DNA from: Terriglobia bacterium
GTDB taxonomy: Bacteria > Acidobacteriota > Terriglobia > Acidiferrales > UBA7541
Direction of reading: 5' to 3'
Length of the DNA stretch: 49,029 nucleotides
NCBI GenBank assembly: GCA_020073375.1
Contig: JAIQFG010000028.1
Location: forward strand, 1 to 49,029
Positions 8,116 to 16,763 of this stretch are shown one piece after another; position 1 is the first letter of the stretch, and every line of letters starts with the position of its first letter. A model generated the notes under the pieces. The model made no database searches. It was not told the DNA's origin and saw only the letters and a list, made by a program, of their open reading frames with translations. The position numbers and the translations under genes are program-made.

Positions 8116-9639
8116 ATGATCCAACCGGACTTCAAAACGTTTTGCAAGCTGGCCAAGCAGGGCAACCTGGTGCCCGTCTACGACACGTTCACGGCGGACA
8201 CGCTCACGCCGGTTTCCGCCTACCAGCGGCTCGCGCACGATGCGCGCTACGCCTGCCTGCTCGAAAGCGTTGAGGGCGGCGAAAAGATCGCGCGCTATAC
8301 CTTCCTCGGCGCGAACCCCAGTGAAGTGTTCCGATACGTGAACGGCGCATGCGTGCTGGAAAGCGAGAGCCGCACGTCCTGGGCGCAGACGAGCCCGCTG
8401 GATTATTTGCGCAACCGCGTGGAGCGCTATCGCCCGGTGCGCGTGCCGGGTCTGCCGCCGCTGGTGGCGGGCGCCATCGGCTATTTCGCATATGACATGG
8501 TGCGCCTGGTCGAGAAAATTCCCGATACCGGGCGCGACGACGTGGGCATGGACGACGCCGTCATGATGTTCTTCCTGGGCCTGGTGGTGTTCGACCACGT
8601 GCGGCACCGCGTCTGGATCGTGCGCAACGTTTTCACCGACGAGCCGGGATCATTGCGCGCCAAATACAACCGCGCGGTGCGCGAAATTCGCGCCACGCGC
8701 CGCCGCCTCGACGTTCCCGTCGCTGCCGAACATCCCAAGCCGCGCAAGGACCGCCCGCTGAAGGTGACGTCCAACTTCACGCGCGCGAAATTCCTCGATG
8801 CGGTGCGCAAGTCCAAGGAATACATTCGCGCCGGAGATATTTTTCAGGTGGCCATCAGCCAGCGGTTCTCGGCGAAAACCGACGCCGACCCGTTTGAAAT
8901 TTACCGCGCGCTGCGCGTGGTGAATCCCTCGCCCTACATGTATTTCCTGAAGATCAACGATCTGGCCGTAGTGGGCAGCTCGCCGGAAATGCTGGTGAAG
9001 GTGCAGGGCCGCGAAGCGACGTACCGGCCCATCGCCGGAACACGCAAACGCGGCGCCGATGAGGCGGAAGACCTGGCCCTCGAAACCGAACTCGCCGCCG
9101 ATCCCAAGGAGCGCGCCGAGCACATCATGCTTGTGGATTTGGGCCGCAACGACCTGGGCCGCGTTTCCGAATACGGTTCCGTGACCGTCGAAAAACTGAT
9201 GTTCGTCGAGCGCTACTCGCACGTGATGCACCTGGTGTCCAGCCTGCGCGGGCGCCTGCGCGAGGACGTGGACTGCTTTGACGCGCTCGCCGCCTGCTTT
9301 CCCGGCGGCACGCTTTCCGGCGCGCCAAAAGTCCGCGCCATGGAAATCATCGACGAACTCGAACCCACGCGCCGCGGCATTTACGCGGGCGCAATCCTGT
9401 ATCTCGATTTTTCGGGAAATCTCGATTCCTGCATCGCAATCCGCACCATGGTCGTGAAGAAAGGCGTGGCGTATGTGCAGGCCGGAGCCGGCCTGGTTGC
9501 CGATTCCGTGCCCGAGACGGAATACACCGAGACCGTGAACAAGGCGCGCGCGCTGCTCACGGCGCTGGAAATCGCGCATCGCGGCCTCGATCCCGCGCCC
9601 GGCGGATTCACAAAAGCGAAACGCCGTTCGAGGAAGTAG
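8116..9639 (+). CDS. trpE: Anthranilate synthase component I
   Basis: TrpE converts chorismate to anthranilate using ammonia from TrpG, the first step of tryptophan synthesis. The 507-residue protein begins MIQPDFKTFCKLAKQGNLVP and carries the LLES tryptophan-binding motif near residue 49. In the chorismate-binding domain it has PIAGTRKRG, DLGRNDLGRVS, the GTLSGAPKVRAMEIIDELE block and GAGLVADS near the end. Length and motifs are normal. It follows aroDE by 47 bases on the same strand, so the two probably form one aromatic-biosynthesis transcript. Its partner trpG is 2.3 kb downstream, after two unrelated genes. Confidence 0.95.
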   Translation: MIQPDFKTFCKLAKQGNLVPVYDTFTADTLTPVSAYQRLAHDARYACLLESVEGGEKIARYTFLGANPSEVFRYVNGACVLESESRTSWAQTSPLDYLRNRVERYRPVRVPGLPPLVAGAIGYFAYDMVRLVEKIPDTGRDDVGMDDAVMMFFLGLVVFDHVRHRVWIVRNVFTDEPGSLRAKYNRAVREIRATRRRLDVPVAAEHPKPRKDRPLKVTSNFTRAKFLDAVRKSKEYIRAGDIFQVAISQRFSAKTDADPFEIYRALRVVNPSPYMYFLKINDLAVVGSSPEMLVKVQGREATYRPIAGTRKRGADEAEDLALETELAADPKERAEHIMLVDLGRNDLGRVSEYGSVTVEKLMFVERYSHVMHLVSSLRGRLREDVDCFDALAACFPGGTLSGAPKVRAMEIIDELEPTRRGIYAGAILYLDFSGNLDSCIAIRTMVVKKGVAYVQAGAGLVADSVPETEYTETVNKARALLTALEIAHRGLDPAPGGFTKAKRRSRK

Positions 9640-9722
9640 CCGAGATTCCATCGCGCTACGATCCATTCACGATGGGCCTTCCGAGTCGAGAGTTTTCGGC
9701 GCTGAAGGAGCCGAAGTTGAGC

Positions 9723-9873
9723 AGCCCGGGGCAACGCCCCGGGTTTGGCATCCGATTTCAAAGCGCCCTGAAAGGGCGCAAGGGCCCTCCGCCCTTTCAG
9801 GGCGGCCCATGGATCGGGTACCAGACCCAGGGCGTTGCCCTGGGCTAGTCACCTCCGGCGCTTTCAGCGCCGG
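9723..9873. repeat. Cluster of nested GC-rich palindromes
   Basis: Between the convergent trpE and the NHL-repeat gene lie several hairpins: CCCGGGGCAACGCCCCGGG (about 9725-9743), GCGCCCTGAAAGGGCGC (9763-9779), GCCCTTTCAGGGC (about 9792-9804), CCCAGGGCGTTGCCCTGGG (about 9826-9844) and CCGGCGCTTTCAGCGCCGG (9855-9873). The outermost pair are inverted relatives of each other, giving a two-ended element with inner hairpins. The rest of the 347-base gap (9640-9986) holds no gene. Confidence 0.8.
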
Positions 9874-9986
9874 AAGATAGCGATCCGGTCGAGCCCTTCA
9901 AGTCGAGATGTTCGAGTCGAGCCGTTCTAGACTCATCGACTACCTGTTAGCGTGTCCGCCCAGTGTCCGCACTTGTGAGTTTTCTT

Positions 9987-11054
9987 CTAATGCACGATCA
10001 ATTTCTGCACGCGCCAGTTCGCGGTTTCCGCGGCGTACACTTCGGTTTCCGACGGGCACGAGAGTTGGTGGACGCCGGAAAATTGTTTGAGCTGGCGGCC
10101 GGATTTGCCGATTACGCCGAGAACTTTTCCATCGAGGCCAACCTTGAAAAGCCGCCCCGGAAAAGTGAGCTCTCCCACGTACAGCACCTGTTTCGCGCCG
10201 GACGTGATGCACAGTGAATTGGGCGAGCCGATCACCGCGGCCAGGGCCGCGCCGGCGGGTGTGTTGCCATACACCGCGACTGTCCCCGGAGCGGACGGCA
10301 CGTCAATCGTGAACATGCGCAGGAATTTTCCGTCGGTGTCAAAGACTTGAATGCGCCGGTTGGAGCGGTCGGCAACATAGACGTTATTGTTGCGGTCGAT
10401 GACGATGGCGTGCGGCAGGCGGAATTGGCCCGGACCGGTGCCTTTTTCACCCCAGGATTTCACCCAGTCGCCGTTCTTATCGTACTTGGCGACGCGCGAA
10501 TTGACGTAGCCGTCGGTGATGTAGATGTTGCCGTCGGAGTCCCAGGCCACGTCGGTGGGCTGGCGAAACATTCCGTCGATCGGAGCGAGCGGAGGATTGG
10601 GATGCTCCCAGGGCTTCGATTCTTCATCGGCGCTTTCCTTGCGCCGTCCGAAGACCATCGTCACATGTCCCGCCTGGTTGAACTTGATGACCATGTCAGA
10701 GCCTTTGTCGATGGCCCAGATGTTGTCGTCCTTATCGATGCGCACGGTGTGGGCCTCGGCCCAGGCGTACAGGCCCTTGCCGATTTCGCGGACGAAGACT
10801 CCCTTTGCGTCGAATTCCAGAAGCTGCGCGGCAGCCGGAGCGTAGGCCGGGCCTCCGGCGCTGTTGGACCGCGTGAACACGAACACGTGGCCCTTGGAGT
10901 TCACGGCCACGCCGGGAACTTCGCCGAAATTCATTCCGGCCGGCAGTTTCAGGAAATCGGGCACCGAATCGAAGGCGAGTTCGGGCGCGGTCTGCTGCGC
11001 GAACAGCGGCGACGCGACGAGCGCAAAAAACACGACGAGAAGAATATTCTTCAT
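9987..11054 (-). CDS. Exported NHL-repeat beta-propeller protein
   Basis: The 355-residue protein has a cleavable signal peptide (MKNILLVVFFALVASPLFAQ) and then repeated NHL blades. Examples are GVAVNSKGHVFVFTRS, TVRIDKDDNIWAIDKGSDMV, DVAWDSDGNIYITDGYVNSR, AIVIDRNNNVYVADRSNRRI and a last blade ending in YAAETANWRVQKL. The fold resembles the peptidyl-alpha-hydroxyglycine amidating lyase propeller, but enzyme activity cannot be concluded. ATG 11054 is chosen over an upstream start because GGGAG lies eight bases before it and it begins the signal peptide. Secreted NHL proteins of this kind are common in soil bacteria with many exported proteins. Confidence 0.88.
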   Translation of the reverse strand: MKNILLVVFFALVASPLFAQQTAPELAFDSVPDFLKLPAGMNFGEVPGVAVNSKGHVFVFTRSNSAGGPAYAPAAAQLLEFDAKGVFVREIGKGLYAWAEAHTVRIDKDDNIWAIDKGSDMVIKFNQAGHVTMVFGRRKESADEESKPWEHPNPPLAPIDGMFRQPTDVAWDSDGNIYITDGYVNSRVAKYDKNGDWVKSWGEKGTGPGQFRLPHAIVIDRNNNVYVADRSNRRIQVFDTDGKFLRMFTIDVPSAPGTVAVYGNTPAGAALAAVIGSPNSLCITSGAKQVLYVGELTFPGRLFKVGLDGKVLGVIGKSGRQLKQFSGVHQLSCPSETEVYAAETANWRVQKLIVH

Positions 11055-11163
11055 GGGAATCTCCCGGTGGATTTGAGGATTCAACTCCATTATGGATGCG
11101 TGGCGAGCCTACGATGGGGCCGCGCGGGTGTCAATCCGGATCGGCCGCGGCGACAAAGATGTG

Positions 11164-11238
11164 GTAGCGCCGGCGTCTCGCCGGCAGTTTTTGGGGCCGC
11201 GACTTGATTCAAGACTGCCGGCGAGATGCCGGCGCTAC
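11164..11238. repeat. REP/BIME-like element, GCCGGC core
   Basis: The element starts GTAGCGCCGGC and ends GCCGGCGCTAC. The 24-base arms match at 23 positions, and each arm is itself a hairpin (GCCGGCGTCTCGCCGGC). It lies between the divergent NHL-repeat gene and the small exported protein gene. Confidence 0.85.
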
Positions 11239-11365
11239 GAAATGCGCGACTCCCCGCATCCAATCAGGCAGAATCATGGCTGGCCTCGCCTCTCCAGGAA
11301 TTTCGTGTAGTATAAGATTTAGGAGATCGAGGGAATCGCGAGATCGCCGTTCGCGGGAGCAGAAA

Positions 11366-11959
11366 ATGAAGGCCCATTCCATTCGAGCCGTTGCCTTTGC
11401 AGCGCTATTGCTAGGGTTTATTTTCTCCCGGGCGGCGGGCGCGCAGGAGCGCGGGCCGTCAACTCCCGAGGAGCGCGCGCGCGCTGTGAAAGTCTCGCGC
11501 CAGCTCGAAAGCGATCCCCTGGCCAAGGATGCCAAGGACCAGCGCGCCTGGGTGCTCGACTGGATCGAAAAAATTCCGGATATTACCGTGAACGTGTGCT
11601 TCGATTTCTTCGGCAAAGTGCCGGACCCACCGCGCGGCCATTCGCGGGAAATCGTGATGCAGATGATTATTTCCAGCGCCGCCTACATGGTCGAGCATCC
11701 CGATAAGGTGAAGGACGAACAGTCCATCGCGACCGCCGGCTTGCTGGGTTCGCTCAAGGCCTACGAGGCGATTCTCAAGCAGGATTCCACCGCGCGCTGG
11801 CCCTACCTGGATAAGATCGTCCAGAAGCGCGAGCAGGGCCAGTTGGACGATTATATCGGCGAAACCCGCAGAAAATGCGCGCACGAGGACGACGATCAGG
11901 ACCCCGACACGCTGCGCGCGCGTCTTGCTCCGCCCCCGGGCTGGAACTCCATTCGATGA
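11366..11959 (+). CDS. Small exported protein of unknown function
   Basis: The 197-residue protein begins with a signal peptide (MKAHSIRAVAFAALLLGFIF, then SRAAGAQ). The mature part is hydrophilic and helical, without a recognised domain. It contains KDQRAWVLDWIEKIPDITVN, CFDFFGK, a YMVEHPDKVKDEQ segment and two Cys residues (in VNVCFDF and RRKCAHED). GGGAG lies just upstream of ATG 11366. Its TGA overlaps the trpG start as ATGA (11956-11959), so the two are translationally coupled although no functional link is obvious. Confidence 0.75.
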   Translation: MKAHSIRAVAFAALLLGFIFSRAAGAQERGPSTPEERARAVKVSRQLESDPLAKDAKDQRAWVLDWIEKIPDITVNVCFDFFGKVPDPPRGHSREIVMQMIISSAAYMVEHPDKVKDEQSIATAGLLGSLKAYEAILKQDSTARWPYLDKIVQKREQGQLDDYIGETRRKCAHEDDDQDPDTLRARLAPPPGWNSIR

Positions 11960-12516
11960 TTCTGCTTCTGGACAACTACGATTCGTTTACCTACAACCTT
12001 GCCCAGTTTCTGGGGCAGTTGGGCGAAAAGCTCGAAGTGCACCGCAACGACAAGATTACCCTCGCGCAGATCGCCGAAAAGAAACCCGAGCGAATCGTGA
12101 TTTCGCCCGGCCCTGGGACGCCGGACGATTCCGGCATCTGCCTCGACGTGATTCGCGAATTCGCGGGAAAAATTCCGATCCTTGGCGTGTGCCTGGGCCA
12201 TCAGGCGATCGGCCAGGCCTTCGGCGGCAAGGTAATCCGCGCGCCGGAAATCATGCATGGAAAAACCAGCCGGATCCATCATGATAACAAGACCATTTTC
12301 AAGGATCTGCCGCAGGATTTCGTGGCCACGCGCTACCACTCGCTGATCGTCGAGGAAAAATCGTTTCCCGCCGATCTGGAAATTTCCGCGCGCACCGGCG
12401 ACATCATCATGGGGCTGCGCCACCGCCGGCTGCAGGTCGAGGGCGTGCAGTTTCACCCGGAATCGGTGCTCACCGAGGTGGGCATGCAACTGCTGAAGAA
12501 TTTTCTGTCGATTTAG
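11956..12516 (+). CDS. trpG: Anthranilate synthase component II (glutamine amidotransferase)
   Basis: TrpG releases ammonia from glutamine for TrpE. In some bacteria the same subunit also serves PabB. The 186-residue protein is a class I amidotransferase: LLLDNYDSFTYNLAQFLG at the start, ISPGPGTPDDSG, GVCLGHQAIGQAFGG with the catalytic Cys, and VEGVQFHPESVLTE with the catalytic His and Glu. ATG 11956 overlaps the stop of the preceding exported-protein gene. An in-frame extension upstream is rejected because it overlaps that gene and lacks family similarity. It is convergent with the nuclease/trpD pair. Confidence 0.95.
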   Translation: MILLLDNYDSFTYNLAQFLGQLGEKLEVHRNDKITLAQIAEKKPERIVISPGPGTPDDSGICLDVIREFAGKIPILGVCLGHQAIGQAFGGKVIRAPEIMHGKTSRIHHDNKTIFKDLPQDFVATRYHSLIVEEKSFPADLEISARTGDIIMGLRHRRLQVEGVQFHPESVLTEVGMQLLKNFLSI

Positions 12517-12537
12517 ACCTTCTGCGAAAAAACATCC

Positions 12538-12620
12538 TCATTCCGAGCGAAGCGAGGAATCCCTCCGTGGGTTTCGCCGCGAAAGTGCGGAAGAGGGATC
12601 CCTCGCTTCGCTCGGAATGA
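12538..12620. repeat. Palindromic repeat, CATTCCGAGCGAAGCGAGG type
   Basis: Arms 12538-12565 and 12593-12620 are inverted copies matching at 27 of 28 positions, starting TCATTCCGAGCGAAGCGAGG. This is the cleanest copy of the family also seen at 1990-2083. It lies between convergent genes. Confidence 0.9.
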
Positions 12621-12642
12621 CGAAGATACGGGGCGGGTTCGA

Positions 12643-12717
12643 GTAGGACACGCTTCAGCCTGTCGGTTTTGCTTTTGCCCGCGCGCGAGCAACCCGACGG
12701 GCTGAAGCCTGTCTTAC
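12643..12717. repeat. REP/BIME-like element, AGGCTTCAGCCT core
   Basis: The left end is GTAGGACACGCTTCAGCC. The right end, read on the minus strand, is GTAAGACAGGCTTCAGCC. The right head shares its first G with the TAG stop of the minus-strand nuclease gene, so the element abuts that reading frame exactly. Confidence 0.85.
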
Positions 12718-13472
12718 TATTTCTTCATCGCCGGGCAAATTTCCTTGTACTCGCACCAGTTGCACAGCGGAGTGACCTGAACGGGGAAAGAAGTCGCCGC
12801 CTCAATCCGCGCGATTAAGCCCAGCGTATTTCGTTTCACCGTTTCCAGTTGCGCCGCCGTCTTGGTGATTTTGATTTCCTTGTCGAATGCCAGGTAATGC
12901 CAGATCAGGGAAATGCCGCCGGTCTCCGGCCAGCGGTGCCGGATGGCGATCTCGTACAAGGCGAGCTGCGCGTCATTGTGGATTTGCGAGGAGTCCGGCA
13001 ATCGGCGCGACGTCTTGTAATCGTGAATTTCCAGCGTGCCGTCGGCGTTTTTCGCGAGGCGGTCGATGATGCCTCGAATCTCCTGGCCTTCGGAAATCGG
13101 AAACAAGAATTTTTCTTCCAGCTCCAGCGTCGTTGATTGCTTGAAGGGATAAAACGTCCAGTGATAGTCCTTCAGCATTTGCCGGCCCAGATCGAAGTAG
13201 GTGCTCGCCGTCGTCTTCGCTCGCACAATCCGCATTTGCGGCGAGTAACCCTCGTCCCATTTGTCCCGAAAGAATTTCAGCAGATCATCGAGCGATGTAA
13301 TCTGGCCCAGCCTGGCCCTGCCGTACAGTTTTTCCAGAGCGAAATGCACGGTGGTGCCCAGATGCAGCTCGATGCTGCGAATGGGCGGCGGGATTTCGTC
13401 GATGTAGCGGAATTTGTATTTTTGCGGGCACTGCTGGTAGGTCTGGAGTTTGCTGTGTGAGTAGCTGGGCAC
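12717..13472 (-). CDS. RecB-like PD-(D/E)XK nuclease, AddB/Cas4 type
   Basis: The 251-residue protein starts at a GTG with GGAA upstream (MPSYSHSKLQTYQQCPQKYK). It contains GTTVHFALEKL, the active-site block GIIDRL...LEIHDYKTSR (Asp, then Asp-x-Lys), and QLALYEIAIR. Its C-terminus is CNWCEYKEICP. One Cys near residue 16 and three at the C-terminus match the four-Cys iron-sulfur cluster of AddB, Cas4 and related exonucleases. It lacks helicase domains, so it is a stand-alone nuclease. No cas genes or CRISPR array are nearby. It follows trpD by 16 bases and is likely co-transcribed with it. The biological role is unknown; DNA repair is the default guess. Confidence 0.88.
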   Translation of the reverse strand: MPSYSHSKLQTYQQCPQKYKFRYIDEIPPPIRSIELHLGTTVHFALEKLYGRARLGQITSLDDLLKFFRDKWDEGYSPQMRIVRAKTTASTYFDLGRQMLKDYHWTFYPFKQSTTLELEEKFLFPISEGQEIRGIIDRLAKNADGTLEIHDYKTSRRLPDSSQIHNDAQLALYEIAIRHRWPETGGISLIWHYLAFDKEIKITKTAAQLETVKRNTLGLIARIEAATSFPVQVTPLCNWCEYKEICPAMKK

Positions 13473-13488
13473 GATTTTCCGGTCTTCC

Positions 13489-14508
13489 TTATGTTCTGGG
13501 AGTAAACGCGATCAGTGCTTCCAGTTTCGTGCGGGCCTCTCCGGAATCGATGGATGCGGCGGCGAAGCGCGCGCCTTCCAGGAAATCGGCGGCGCGTCCG
13601 GCGGCGACAATTGCGGCGGCGGCGTTGGCGACGACGATATCGCGGCGCGCGCCTTTTTCTCCGGCCAGGACCGCGCGGATGATTTGCGCATTGTGTGCCG
13701 CGTCGCCTCCGAAGATCGCCTCGACGGGCGCGCGCTCCAGGCCAAAATCTTCCGGCGTGACTGTGTAGAGCCGCACCGTATCCCCGCGCACTTCGCCGAC
13801 GGACGTTTCTCCCGCGAGGGAAATTTCATCGAGGCCGCCGGCGCCGTGCACGACGAAGGCGTGCTCGACGCCGAGTTCGCTGAGAACAAGCGCGATTTTT
13901 TCCACCACTTTGTCCGAGAAAACGCCGACAACCTGCGCGCGCGCTCCGGCTGGATTCGTCAGAGGACCGAGCAAGTTGAAAGCCGTGCGTCCCAAGCGGC
14001 GGCGCGCGGGCATCGCGTGGCGCATGGCCGTGTGCATGGCCGGCGCGAAAAGAAACCCGATGCCGATCTCGCGAATCGCGGCGCCGATGCGTTCGGGGGG
14101 AACGTCGATCGAAATCCCCAGGGCTTCGAGGACGTCGGCCGAGCCGCACTTGGACGAGATCGAGCGGTTGCCGTGCTTGGCGACGTGCACGCCCGTGCCA
14201 GCCGCGACGAATGCGGCAGCCGTCGAGATATTGAACGTGCCCGAGGCGTCGCCGCCGGTGCCGCACGTGTCCACCAGCAATTCGTCCGGGCGGGACGCGT
14301 CGTCAAAAATCGGCGTGGCGTGGCTGCGCATGGCGCGCGCGAAGCCGACGAGCTCCCCGACCGTTTCGCCCTTGGCGCGCAACGCCGCCAGCAGCGCGAC
14401 GATGGAATCTTCCGTGGCGCGGCCGGAAAGGATCTCCTCCATCGCCGCTTCCGATTCCTGGCGCGAAAGATCGCTGCCTGCTTCCACTTTTTTGATGAAG
14501 GATTGCAT
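13489..14508 (-). CDS. trpD: Anthranilate phosphoribosyltransferase
   Basis: TrpD joins anthranilate to PRPP in the second step of tryptophan synthesis. The 339-residue protein has the family blocks DTCGTGGDASGTFNIST (PRPP/metal site), KHGNRSISSKCGSADVLEALG, GRTAFNLLGPLTNPAGA and a C-terminal DIVVANAAAAIVAAG. A GTG three codons upstream is in frame, but ATG 14508 (MQSFIKKVEAGSDLS) matches the usual N-terminus. It is on the opposite strand to trpE and trpG and convergent with them, so it must be expressed separately. trpC, trpF, trpB and trpA are not in the window. Confidence 0.95.
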   Translation of the reverse strand: MQSFIKKVEAGSDLSRQESEAAMEEILSGRATEDSIVALLAALRAKGETVGELVGFARAMRSHATPIFDDASRPDELLVDTCGTGGDASGTFNISTAAAFVAAGTGVHVAKHGNRSISSKCGSADVLEALGISIDVPPERIGAAIREIGIGFLFAPAMHTAMRHAMPARRRLGRTAFNLLGPLTNPAGARAQVVGVFSDKVVEKIALVLSELGVEHAFVVHGAGGLDEISLAGETSVGEVRGDTVRLYTVTPEDFGLERAPVEAIFGGDAAHNAQIIRAVLAGEKGARRDIVVANAAAAIVAAGRAADFLEGARFAAASIDSGEARTKLEALIAFTPRT

Positions 14509-14617
14509 TACCGGCACGCGGGCCCCGCGGGATGGCGCGTCCCCGACATCGGCTGAAAGTCCGCCGCCGCGCTGTTCCCAAACGACATCCGTTGCGAATT
14601 CACACGTTTCCTTTCGC

Positions 14618-14644
14618 TTGCCCGAGTCGCGCGTTCCCTATAAA
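14618..14644 (+). promoter_or_regulatory. Weak promoter candidate upstream of sucC
   Basis: TTGCCC and TATAAA are separated by 15 bases, which is shorter than ideal. It lies about 80 bases before the sucC ATG in the divergent trpD-sucC gap. Confidence 0.3.
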
Positions 14645-14726
14645 CTCTGTAGTTTCGATTGCACGTAAATTCTAGCACTGATGGGTGCGGGCCGTACTTG
14701 CAACCCGCCACCTCACTGGATGGACG

Positions 14727-15896
14727 ATGAAGATACACGAATATCAGGCAAAGGAAATCTTCCGGCGATTCGGCGTGCCGACGCCCCGCGGCGAAATGGT
14801 GACCACGCCAGACCAGGCGCGCGCCGTGGCCGAGCGGTTGGGCACGAAAATCGTGGTCGTGAAGGCGCAGATTCATGCCGGCGGGCGCGGCAAGGCAGGC
14901 GGCGTGAAGCTTGCGAAATCGCCGGAGCAAGCAGCCGAGCTGGCGAAGTCCATCATGGGCATGACGCTGGTGACGCCGCAGACGGGCCCGGGCGGGCGCG
15001 TGGTGAAGCGACTGCTGGTTGAGGAAGGCCTGGACATCAAGCGCGAACTTTACCTGAGCATCCTGGTGGACCGCGCCGTGGCCGCGCCCGTGATCATGGC
15101 CAGCACCGCGGGCGGCATGGAAATCGAGGAAGTGGCACACACCAATCCCGAATTGATTCTGCGCGAGAGAATTTCTCCTGCCACCGGTTTGCAACCCTAT
15201 CACACCAGAAAACTGGCATTTGGCCTGGGACTCACCGGCGACGCGGCCGCTGCGATGGGGCCGTTCCTGCAGGGACTTTACCGCACGTTTCTGGAAACCG
15301 ACGCTTCGCTGGTGGAAATCAATCCATTGATCGTGACCGGCGACGGAAAACTGGTGGCGCTCGACGCGAAGATGACGTTTGACGACAACGCGCTCTTCCG
15401 CCACAAGGACCTGGCCGAGCTGCGCGACCTGAACGAGGAAGATCCGCTCGAAGTGGAAGCCTCCAATTACAAACTGAATTACATCAAGCTCGACGGCAAC
15501 GTCGGTTGCATGGTCAATGGCGCGGGCCTGGCCATGAGCACGATGGACATCATCAAGCTCTCGGGCGGCTCTCCCGCGAATTTCCTGGACGTGGGCGGAG
15601 GCGCATCGGCCGAGCAGGTGAAAAACGCGTTCAAGATTCTGATCAGCGACAAAAACGTGAAGGGCGTATTCATCAATATTTTCGGCGGCATTTTGCGGTG
15701 CGACGTGCTCGCGAGCGGCGTCGTCGCCGCGGCCAAGGAATTGAACCTGAAATTGCCGGTGGTCATCCGCATGGAAGGAACCAACGTGGAGAAGGGACAG
15801 GAAATATTGCGCACATCGGGCTGCAACTTCACCATCGCGAAAGACATGAAGGACGGAGCCGACAAGGTGGTCACTCTCGCAGGGGGTGCGCGATGA
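14727..15896 (+). CDS. sucC: Succinyl-CoA synthetase beta subunit (ADP/GDP-forming)
   Basis: SucC with SucD converts succinyl-CoA to succinate with substrate-level ATP or GTP formation in the TCA cycle. The 389-residue protein begins [18 protein letters not shown]. The ATP-grasp domain contains [20 protein letters not shown] and [20 protein letters not shown]. The C-terminal CoA-ligase domain contains [39 protein letters not shown] and the VRLEGTN-like VIRMEGTN. The longer frame upstream is rejected because ATG 14727 gives the canonical start. The stop overlaps sucD as ATGA. Confidence 0.97.
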   Translation: MKIHEYQAKEIFRRFGVPTPRGEMVTTPDQARAVAERLGTKIVVVKAQIHAGGRGKAGGVKLAKSPEQAAELAKSIMGMTLVTPQTGPGGRVVKRLLVEEGLDIKRELYLSILVDRAVAAPVIMASTAGGMEIEEVAHTNPELILRERISPATGLQPYHTRKLAFGLGLTGDAAAAMGPFLQGLYRTFLETDASLVEINPLIVTGDGKLVALDAKMTFDDNALFRHKDLAELRDLNEEDPLEVEASNYKLNYIKLDGNVGCMVNGAGLAMSTMDIIKLSGGSPANFLDVGGGASAEQVKNAFKILISDKNVKGVFINIFGGILRCDVLASGVVAAAKELNLKLPVVIRMEGTNVEKGQEILRTSGCNFTIAKDMKDGADKVVTLAGGAR

Positions 15897-16762
15897 GCGT
15901 TCTGATCAACGAAAACACGCGTGTCGTGGTGCAGGGCTTTACCGGGCGTGAAGGCACGTTTCACTCGCAGCAGATGATCGAGTACGGCAGCAAAGTGGTC
16001 GCGGGCGTGACGCCCAACAAGGGCGGCACCAAGCATGAGGGCGTGCCGGTATTTAACACTGTTTCGGATGCGGTGCGCGAGACGGGCGCGGACGCCTCCA
16101 TCATTTTTGTGCCGCCGCCGTATGCTGCGGACGCCGTTCTGGAAGCGATCGATGCGGGCGTCCCGCTGGTCGTCTGCATCACCGAAGGCATTCCCACGCT
16201 GGACATGGTCCGCGTGGCGGCCGCGCTGAAGGATTCCAGGACGCGGCTGATCGGTCCGAACTGTCCAGGAATTATTTCTCCCGGAAAATGCAAGATGGGA
16301 ATTATGCCCGGGCGAATTCACAAGCAGGGCCACATCGGCGTCGTGAGCCGCAGCGGCACGCTGACGTATGAGGCCGTGCATCAACTGACGCTGCTCGGAA
16401 TCGGCCAGTCCACGTGCATCGGGATCGGCGGCGACCCGATTATCGGCACCACGCACACCGACGCGATCAAGCTGTTCAACGAAGATCCCGAGACGCAGGC
16501 CATCGTGATGATTGGTGAAATCGGCGGCAACGCCGAAGAACTGGCCGCCGAATACATCAAGAAAAATGTAAAAAAACCCGTCGTGGGCTTGATTGCCGGG
16601 CAAACCGCGCCTCCGGGACGCCGCATGGGCCACGCCGGAGCGATCATCAGCGGCGGAGCGGGCACGGCCGTCGAGAAATACAAGGCCATGGCTGCGGCGG
16701 GAATTCACACGATTCAGAGCCCGGCGGATATTGGCGTGACGCTGGCCTCTGTGATCAAGTAA
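15893..16762 (+). CDS. sucD: Succinyl-CoA synthetase alpha subunit
   Basis: SucD carries the CoA-binding Rossmann domain and the phosphohistidine of the enzyme. The 289-residue protein starts [20 protein letters not shown]. It contains [39 protein letters not shown] and GIGGDP. The active-site loop is [14 protein letters not shown], with His247 as the phosphorylated residue. It starts inside the sucC stop (ATGA), so the two subunits are made in a coupled way. The stop is followed after one base by the left arm of the inverted repeat enclosing the four-helix-bundle gene. Confidence 0.97.
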   Translation: MSVLINENTRVVVQGFTGREGTFHSQQMIEYGSKVVAGVTPNKGGTKHEGVPVFNTVSDAVRETGADASIIFVPPPYAADAVLEAIDAGVPLVVCITEGIPTLDMVRVAAALKDSRTRLIGPNCPGIISPGKCKMGIMPGRIHKQGHIGVVSRSGTLTYEAVHQLTLLGIGQSTCIGIGGDPIIGTTHTDAIKLFNEDPETQAIVMIGEIGGNAEELAAEYIKKNVKKPVVGLIAGQTAPPGRRMGHAGAIISGGAGTAVEKYKAMAAAGIHTIQSPADIGVTLASVIK

Positions 16763-16763
16763 C

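Noticed and set aside
12717..13472. Cas4 of a CRISPR adaptation module
   Set aside because: There is no cas1, cas2 or repeat array; the gene is paired with trpD, so a general RecB-like nuclease is the safer call.
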